Positions 59,895-64,000 of a stretch of 64,000 nt of DNA are shown here, in pieces. The stretch comes from Actinotalea endophytica (GTDB lineage Bacteria; Actinomycetota; Actinomycetes; Actinomycetales; Cellulomonadaceae). The position numbers and the translations under genes are program-made. The notes beneath the pieces are model-generated. The model was not told where the DNA came from and made no database searches. It was given only the letters and a program-made list of their open reading frames with translations. The stretch covers positions 62,001 through 126,000 of the forward strand of contig NZ_JAOVZU010000007.1 of assembly GCF_025717005.1 (NCBI RefSeq), read 5' to 3'. Every line of letters begins with the position of its first letter. The first letter of the stretch is position 1.

Positions 59895-60023
59895 CTCACA
59901 CCCCCGTCCGGCCGCGGCAGGACGCGACCCGACGCGGGAACCTGCCCTCCACCCGCCCATCGTGCCGCAGAGACGCCACTCGACGGCTGAACCACCGGGC
60001 ACGCGGCGTCGAACAGTCCGCCC

Positions 60024-60629
60024 ATGCCGCAGATGGCATGGGCGGCGCATGCGCTGGCCCCTGTCGAGCCTGTCAGACTCCTCGGTGTACGAGACCTCTC
60101 CGACATCGAGCGGCGCGTGCTCACCAGGCTCCTCTCCGTGGACTTCCCCGGCGTGGAGGCGCTGCGCACACAGGTGGAGGAGATCCACGGGGTGGAGCTC
60201 AACTGCACCTGTGGATGTCCCTCGATCACACCGATCGTCGACCGCGATGCAGCGCCGCCTGCGCACGGTAGGTCCCAGCTCCCGGTCGAGCTCGCCGAGA
60301 TGTCGCGCCGCGACGGGGTCGAGCGCAGCGTCCTGTGTTTCGTCGACGCCGGCGGGTACCTGGGCAACCTCGAGTGCGTGTACTACGACGACCCCAAGGC
60401 GGAGTGGCCGGACCCTGCCGACTGCGCGGTCCTCCTCGAGGACGAGCAGGGCTACACCCAGGCAGTCCAGCTTCCGGGCGGGGCCCTTGTGCGCCCGCAG
60501 GATCCGAACGACCGGTGGACCTCGTTCGGGCCGGTGGACGGTGGCCGGTTCTGCGCCACGACGTTCACCGGCTACCGCGAGTGCTTCGCTCCTGACGGCA
60601 CCCTCGCCTCACGCACCTCCGCCAAGTAG
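60024..60629 (+). CDS. Hypothetical protein
   Basis: 201 residues, ATG 60024 or 60033; the start is uncertain because the first ~20 residues look non-conserved. From LSDIERRVLTRLLSVDFPGV onward the sequence looks like a globular cytoplasmic protein, with a CTCGCPSI cysteine cluster near residue 62 and ECVYYDDPKAEWPDPADCAV later. I do not recognise it. It converges on the 60832 gene with 202 bp between that hold nothing I can assign. Confidence 0.55.
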   Translation: MPQMAWAAHALAPVEPVRLLGVRDLSDIERRVLTRLLSVDFPGVEALRTQVEEIHGVELNCTCGCPSITPIVDRDAAPPAHGRSQLPVELAEMSRRDGVERSVLCFVDAGGYLGNLECVYYDDPKAEWPDPADCAVLLEDEQGYTQAVQLPGGALVRPQDPNDRWTSFGPVDGGRFCATTFTGYRECFAPDGTLASRTSAK

Positions 60630-60831
60630 CGCCAGATCGTCCGCTCATGCGCCGACCACGCGGGTGATGAACGTCCGCCCGGGCCTGGTGGCTGGTGCAA
60701 ACCTGGCGAGCCCTGGTCGCGCGCCGACTCGCGCGGAACTCGCCCGGAGACCCCCACGCGGCAGCGCCCGAGGACGCCCACTCATGCTGCCGATGGTGCG
60801 CGTACCCTCCGGGACTCTGAGCTCAAGGGAC

Positions 60832-61878
60832 CTACGCGTCGATGTCCACGTCGAAGTCGTCGGGTTCGCCCAGGGCGGCGCCCAGCTGGCCGGCAAGGGC
60901 TCGCAGGCGGGCGACCAGCCGGTCCCAGTGTTCGGCCGTGGCGGCGGTCTGGTCCACGTCGACCAGGCGCAGGCGCCGACGGTGGACCGCAACGCTCACT
61001 TCGCTGTACCAGTGCTCGTCCTGAGCGATGAACGACGCCTCGTCCACCCGCAGGTCCCGCGCCGTGGGCACCCGCCCGTCGACCCGGTACCCGAGCTCGC
61101 CCAACGCGGCCGCGACCACCTGCTCGTCCAGGGGTTCGAGCAGACGCGGGTCCTCCAACCCGGCCGCTGGGCCGCGGATCAGCACCAGCTGTGGCTGCTT
61201 GACCAGCACCGGGTTGCTGGGGGCGGGCACAGGTTCGGGCTCTTCGGTCCAGCGCAGGACCGGGGTGACCGCGGCCTCCGGCGGCATCGGGCCCAGATCG
61301 GCCGCCAGGTAGTGGGCGAGCACCGACTTCCCCCGCGGTTCACCCTCGGCGACCTTCGGGAAGCGCATCTGCACAAGCCGCAGGAGTCGGTCGGGGTCAC
61401 GAGAGTTCATGGACTCTGACGAGGCTCTCCTCGCCGCGATCCTGACGTACTCGAAGTCGGGCACCTCTCCGTCCGAGCGTTGGATCCCGGTGATGTGCTC
61501 GAACGCGTCGCGAGGTTGCCCAGGGCGGGACACCTTGACCGCCCAACCTGCTGGTGGGTCGTAGTGGCCGACGACGAGACGGACGTAGTGCCCCAGCCGC
61601 TCACCCGCCACCGTCCTGCGGATGTTCTCACTGGGCTTGACTTCCGGCAGGTCGGCGGGCCGGACATCGCTCGACACGCCCGGCATCCCCATGTCGACGA
61701 ACCTCACGAACCACTGCCACAACTCCACCAGCGACTCCGCAGAGGCGTCCATCGAGTCGATGGGGCCACCGGTCGCCGCCATCCACGTCGCCACCTCCCG
61801 CAGGAAGTACGGCTCACGTGCTCGAACGTGGTCGCAGAACTCCTGCGCGCGCTCGAGCGAGACCTGAGAGAACAACAC
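60832..61878 (-). CDS. Unknown protein downstream of an REase-fold toxin-like gene, candidate immunity protein
   Basis: 348 residues from GTG 61878, beginning 2 bp after the toxin-like gene stop and so cotranscribed with it. No domain is recognised. Segments such as ERLGHYVRLVVGHYDPPAGW, DPDRLLRLVQMRFPKVAEGE and ARDLRVDEASFIAQDEHWYS give a mixed alpha/beta, acidic, cytoplasmic protein. Genes in this position behind REase-type toxins are usually immunity proteins, but 348 residues is long for one, so this is only a suggestion. Confidence 0.65.
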   Translation of the reverse strand: MLFSQVSLERAQEFCDHVRAREPYFLREVATWMAATGGPIDSMDASAESLVELWQWFVRFVDMGMPGVSSDVRPADLPEVKPSENIRRTVAGERLGHYVRLVVGHYDPPAGWAVKVSRPGQPRDAFEHITGIQRSDGEVPDFEYVRIAARRASSESMNSRDPDRLLRLVQMRFPKVAEGEPRGKSVLAHYLAADLGPMPPEAAVTPVLRWTEEPEPVPAPSNPVLVKQPQLVLIRGPAAGLEDPRLLEPLDEQVVAAALGELGYRVDGRVPTARDLRVDEASFIAQDEHWYSEVSVAVHRRRLRLVDVDQTAATAEHWDRLVARLRALAGQLGAALGEPDDFDVDIDA

Positions 61879-61880
61879 CG

Positions 61881-62216
61881 CTACCCCCGGGGCAGGTGAG
61901 TCACGACCTCAATCTCGTCGCGCTCGAGCAGCGAGTCGAGGATGTACTGCGATGGGCCGATCCTGCCAGTCAGGTCGCTCGCGAAGTAGTGCCACTCCGC
62001 ACCGTCGAAGACGCCCTCCGCGATAAGTGCCTTGTCGCGCGCGAGCTGACTCCGGGCCTGGGCACCGCGTCCCATCTTCGCCTCGAGCAGAATCCGTGCG
62101 CCGTCTCGGATGTACTCGCCGTCGGGGAATCGCCGGAACGCCCCGATCGAGTCCGTCCCCGAGAACCAGACGCTGCCAGGCACGACGTCGGGGTCGATGC
62201 CGCGGAACTCGCGCAT
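61881..62216 (-). CDS. Solitary REase-fold toxin-like domain
   Basis: 111 residues from ATG 62216, with an in-frame stop about 80 bases upstream, so it has no N-terminal delivery region. The core FPDGEYIRDGARILLEAKMG resembles the D...ExK active site of PD-(D/E)xK nuclease toxins. The ending (EWHYFASDLTGRIGPSQYIL, then RDEIEVVTHLPRG) resembles the C-termini of polymorphic toxins of the Tox-REase type. It may be an orphan toxin module left from a larger protein, or a target-side decoy. Followed immediately by a candidate immunity gene. Confidence 0.6.
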   Translation of the reverse strand: MREFRGIDPDVVPGSVWFSGTDSIGAFRRFPDGEYIRDGARILLEAKMGRGAQARSQLARDKALIAEGVFDGAEWHYFASDLTGRIGPSQYILDSLLERDEIEVVTHLPRG

Positions 62217-62356
62217 GTACCGCCGGCGAGGACGGGTCGTGTTCGGCCGGCCCGACGGCGAACAGTCGGCAGCTACGGTCGATCAACGCCACGGTCGAAC
62301 GGACTCCCCTGACGATCGACGTCGACCAGCTCCGGCAGCGCGTCGACGCCCTCCTG

Positions 62357-62539
62357 GTGCGGGCCAGGCTCGTGCCTCTGCCCGCCGCAGGGGCGCTCGC
62401 GACGCCCCCGCTCTTCAGCGCGTCGTACTCGGCCAAGGGTTGGCTCGGGTTCATCGGCGGCGCCGTTGGCGCTGCGTTAGTGGCCTGGCTCACCGCACCT
62501 TGGTGCGTGGAACCGATCAAGGTCGAGCGCCGGCGGTGA
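62357..62539 (+). pseudogene. Possible membrane-protein remnant or 60-residue ORF
   Basis: The frame reads sensibly from about 62281 (TVERTPLTIDVDQLRQRVDA) to a transmembrane helix (GWLGFIGGAVGAALVAWLTA) and stop, but no ATG or GTG with a ribosome site opens it. GTG 62357 would give a 60-residue protein without the first part. It may be the broken end of a gene. Confidence 0.3.
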
Positions 62540-62581
62540 TTGCGCTCGCCCCGTCCGCCGCGGCGGGGAGACACTCCTTCG

Positions 62582-63145
62582 ATGACACCCCAGACCCCTG
62601 AGCGCTGGACCCGAGCGCAGCAGTACCCGGACACGTGGGTCGACCCGGCCGAGGACCCGCGGGAGAGCCAGCGCCCGCTGGTCACCGAGCGGGACGTCCT
62701 CGTGGAGTACCTGCGGCGGTACCGGCTGACGCTGGAGCTGAAGTGCGCGGACCTGAGCGCCGAGGACCTCGCCCGACGCTCGGTACCGCCGTCCACGCTC
62801 TCGCTGCTCGGCCTGGTCAGGCACCTGTCGGAGGTCGAGCGCGGCTGGTTCAGGCGCACGATGGCGGGCCTGGACGCGCCGCCGCACTTCTACTCGAAGG
62901 ACGACCCTGACGGCGACTTCGACAACGCGAAGCCCGATCCGGCCCTCGTGGACCAGGCGTGGCAGGCGTGGCGCGAGGAGGTCGCTTTCGCCGAGGGTTT
63001 CGTCGCGGACCACGACCTTGACCACGAGGGCGTGACCGGGGTGCGGCTGCGCGAGGTCGTCGTGCACCTCATCGAGGAGTACGCCCGCCACGCCGGGCAC
63101 GCGGACCTGCTGCGGGAGCGGATCGACGGGCGCGTCGGGCAGTAG
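62582..63145 (+). CDS. DinB family (mycothiol-dependent type, DUF664) protein
   Basis: 187 residues from ATG 62582; an in-frame ATG at 62540 is less likely. The DinB four-helix pattern is clear: LVEYLRRYRLTLELKCADLS, the metal-binding LLGLVRHLSEVERGWFRRTM and VVVHLIEEYARHAGHADLLR with the second histidine pair. Members in actinobacteria include mycothiol S-transferases and are often stress-linked. Substrate unknown. Confidence 0.9.
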   Translation: MTPQTPERWTRAQQYPDTWVDPAEDPRESQRPLVTERDVLVEYLRRYRLTLELKCADLSAEDLARRSVPPSTLSLLGLVRHLSEVERGWFRRTMAGLDAPPHFYSKDDPDGDFDNAKPDPALVDQAWQAWREEVAFAEGFVADHDLDHEGVTGVRLREVVVHLIEEYARHAGHADLLRERIDGRVGQ

Positions 63146-63180
63146 CCCACCTGCGCGAGGCCCGCTTCGCGCTGCTCCGA

Positions 63181-63474
63181 TCAATCCGCCGTCGCGTGAT
63201 CGCGGACCACGGCACCCGCGCGCCGATGCCGGAGGGTGCGCCAGGAGTCGATCAGGGCCTGGAAGAAGGACCCGATCGCGAACGCCTGCACCGCCTGCGG
63301 GAGGAGGTCCGTCATGTTCACGGCGTGCAGCGCCACGGCGATGCCGATGGCCAGCACCCAGACGGGCATGAGCGCCGCCCACCGGCGCCAGTCCTGCGGA
63401 CCGAAACGGCCACCGATGAACCCGGCGTAGGCGACGCCGAGCGCGACGCCACCGACGGTCACGAGCAGGAACAT
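63181..63474 (-). CDS. Small membrane protein
   Basis: 97 residues from ATG 63474; the open frame upstream runs into the divergent methyltransferase region. Three hydrophobic segments (MFLLVTVGGVALGVAYAGFI, WAALMPVWVLAIGIAVALHA, a shorter AVQAFAIGSFFQALIDS) and a basic C-terminus. Family unknown. Confidence 0.65.
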   Translation of the reverse strand: MFLLVTVGGVALGVAYAGFIGGRFGPQDWRRWAALMPVWVLAIGIAVALHAVNMTDLLPQAVQAFAIGSFFQALIDSWRTLRHRRAGAVVRDHATAD

Positions 63475-63592
63475 CTCAGCCCTTCGACGCGGAGAGATCA
63501 GCACCGGCCAGGCTAGCGCCGCCGCCTGGTCTGGCGCCGCGGAGCGAAGCCCCTCGAGTTGCCGAACCGGCGTGCGCGTCCACCCTGGTGGT

Positions 63593-64000
63593 GTGACCGA
63601 GCGCCCGGTGACCGACAGGTGGGAGCGCGGCGACCCGTACGAGCGGTACATCGGGCGCTGGAGCCGTCGCGTCGCGCCGCTGTTCCTCGACTGGCTCGAC
63701 ATCCCGCCAGGGCGACGCTGGCTCGACGTCGGCTGCGGCACCGGCGCGCTGAGCGCGGCGGTCGTGGACCGCTCCGCGCCGTCCGCCGTGACCGCCGTCG
63801 ATCCGTCCGAGGGCTTCCTCGCGACCGTCTCCGAGCACCTCGGCCCCCGGGTCGCCGCTCGGCGCGGCACGGCCGACGACCTCCCGCTCGACACCGCGTC
63901 GGTCGACGCCGCGGTGTCCGGCCTGGTCCTGAACTTCGTGCCCGATCCGCGGGCCGCGCTCGCCGAGCTGTCGCGGGTCACTGCTCCAGGCGGCACGGTC
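63593..64000 (+). CDS. Class I SAM-dependent methyltransferase, truncated by the window end
   Basis: 136 residues visible from GTG 63593. RRWLDVGCGTGALSAAVVDR is motif I binding S-adenosylmethionine. VTAVDPSEGFLATVSEHLG (acidic end of strand 2), GTADDLPLDTASVDAAVSGL (motif II/III) and VLNFVPDPRAALAELSRVTA follow the UbiE/Coq5-like order. The C-terminal part is outside the window. Substrate unknown. Confidence 0.9.
   Translation, partial: MTERPVTDRWERGDPYERYIGRWSRRVAPLFLDWLDIPPGRRWLDVGCGTGALSAAVVDRSAPSAVTAVDPSEGFLATVSEHLGPRVAARRGTADDLPLDTASVDAAVSGLVLNFVPDPRAALAELSRVTAPGGTV

Noticed and set aside
60630-60831. Extra gene in the 202-bp gap between convergent hypothetical genes
   Set aside because: Open frames exist on both strands but lack ribosome sites and protein-like composition.

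Overview
This is very GC-rich DNA with frequent GTG starts, strong Shine-Dalgarno sites and dense, overlapping operons. It looks like an actinobacterial chromosome. A mycothiol-type DinB protein, a septum-formation-type lipoprotein, a DUF4214/LamG surface protein and LAL-type LuxR regulators suggest Micrococcales, perhaps Cellulomonas-like; that placement is inference. I see no rRNA, tRNA, CRISPR array, integrase or insertion sequence.

Layout. 0-10.6 kb holds a truncated TetR regulator, a GGDEF+EAL c-di-GMP enzyme and three secreted or surface proteins: CAP domain, propeller/LamG/DUF4214, and an acidic-linker protein with an M15-like domain. 10.6-42.9 kb is a complete-looking extracellular contractile injection system (eCIS) locus. 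43-58.2 kb holds mostly housekeeping and stress genes: SQR-like oxidoreductase, DUF302, YbaK, DUF389, a second LuxR regulator with a DUF4242 gene, a UbiB kinase, an SDR and LtrA. 58.2-62.5 kb is an accessory patch of small membrane proteins, unknown genes and a lone REase-fold toxin-like gene beside a candidate immunity gene. 62.5-64 kb has a DinB protein, a small membrane protein and a truncated methyltransferase.

The eCIS locus has four parts. (1) A large LuxR/ATPase regulator faces the structural operon. (2) The plus-strand structural operon (13.5-25.7 kb) encodes sheath, tube, gp41-like chaperone, DUF6760, second tube, a 987-residue disordered protein, LysM tube/baseplate protein, VgrG-like spike, gp25, baseplate J, tail protein I and a tail-anchored zinc-ribbon protein. 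(3) The minus-strand operon (37.2-25.8 kb) encodes the DUF4255 cap protein and then three paralogous single-pass membrane proteins of 752, 858 and 2002 residues, with Ig-like domains inside and carboxypeptidase-regulatory-like repeats outside. (4) A plus-strand operon (37.4-41.9 kb) encodes the AAA+ ATPase, a DUF4157 protein with a second, C-terminal zincin motif (likely cargo) and a small partner. Nearby, a minus-strand pair encodes a lipoprotein and the DUF4280 PAAR-like tip. No tail-fibre gene and no recognisable tape measure were found.

Most notable observations. The same palindrome, ATCGGTA-N5-TACCGAT, occurs in both divergent intergenic regions, 92 and 96 bp before the start codons of the sheath and ATPase genes, so the two halves of the locus probably share a regulator. 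The regulator's own upstream region carries a 14-bp palindrome identical to the core of the DosR/DevR dormancy box. The membrane paralogues and the tail-anchored zinc-ribbon protein suggest a fibre-less injection system that docks on the producer's own membrane.
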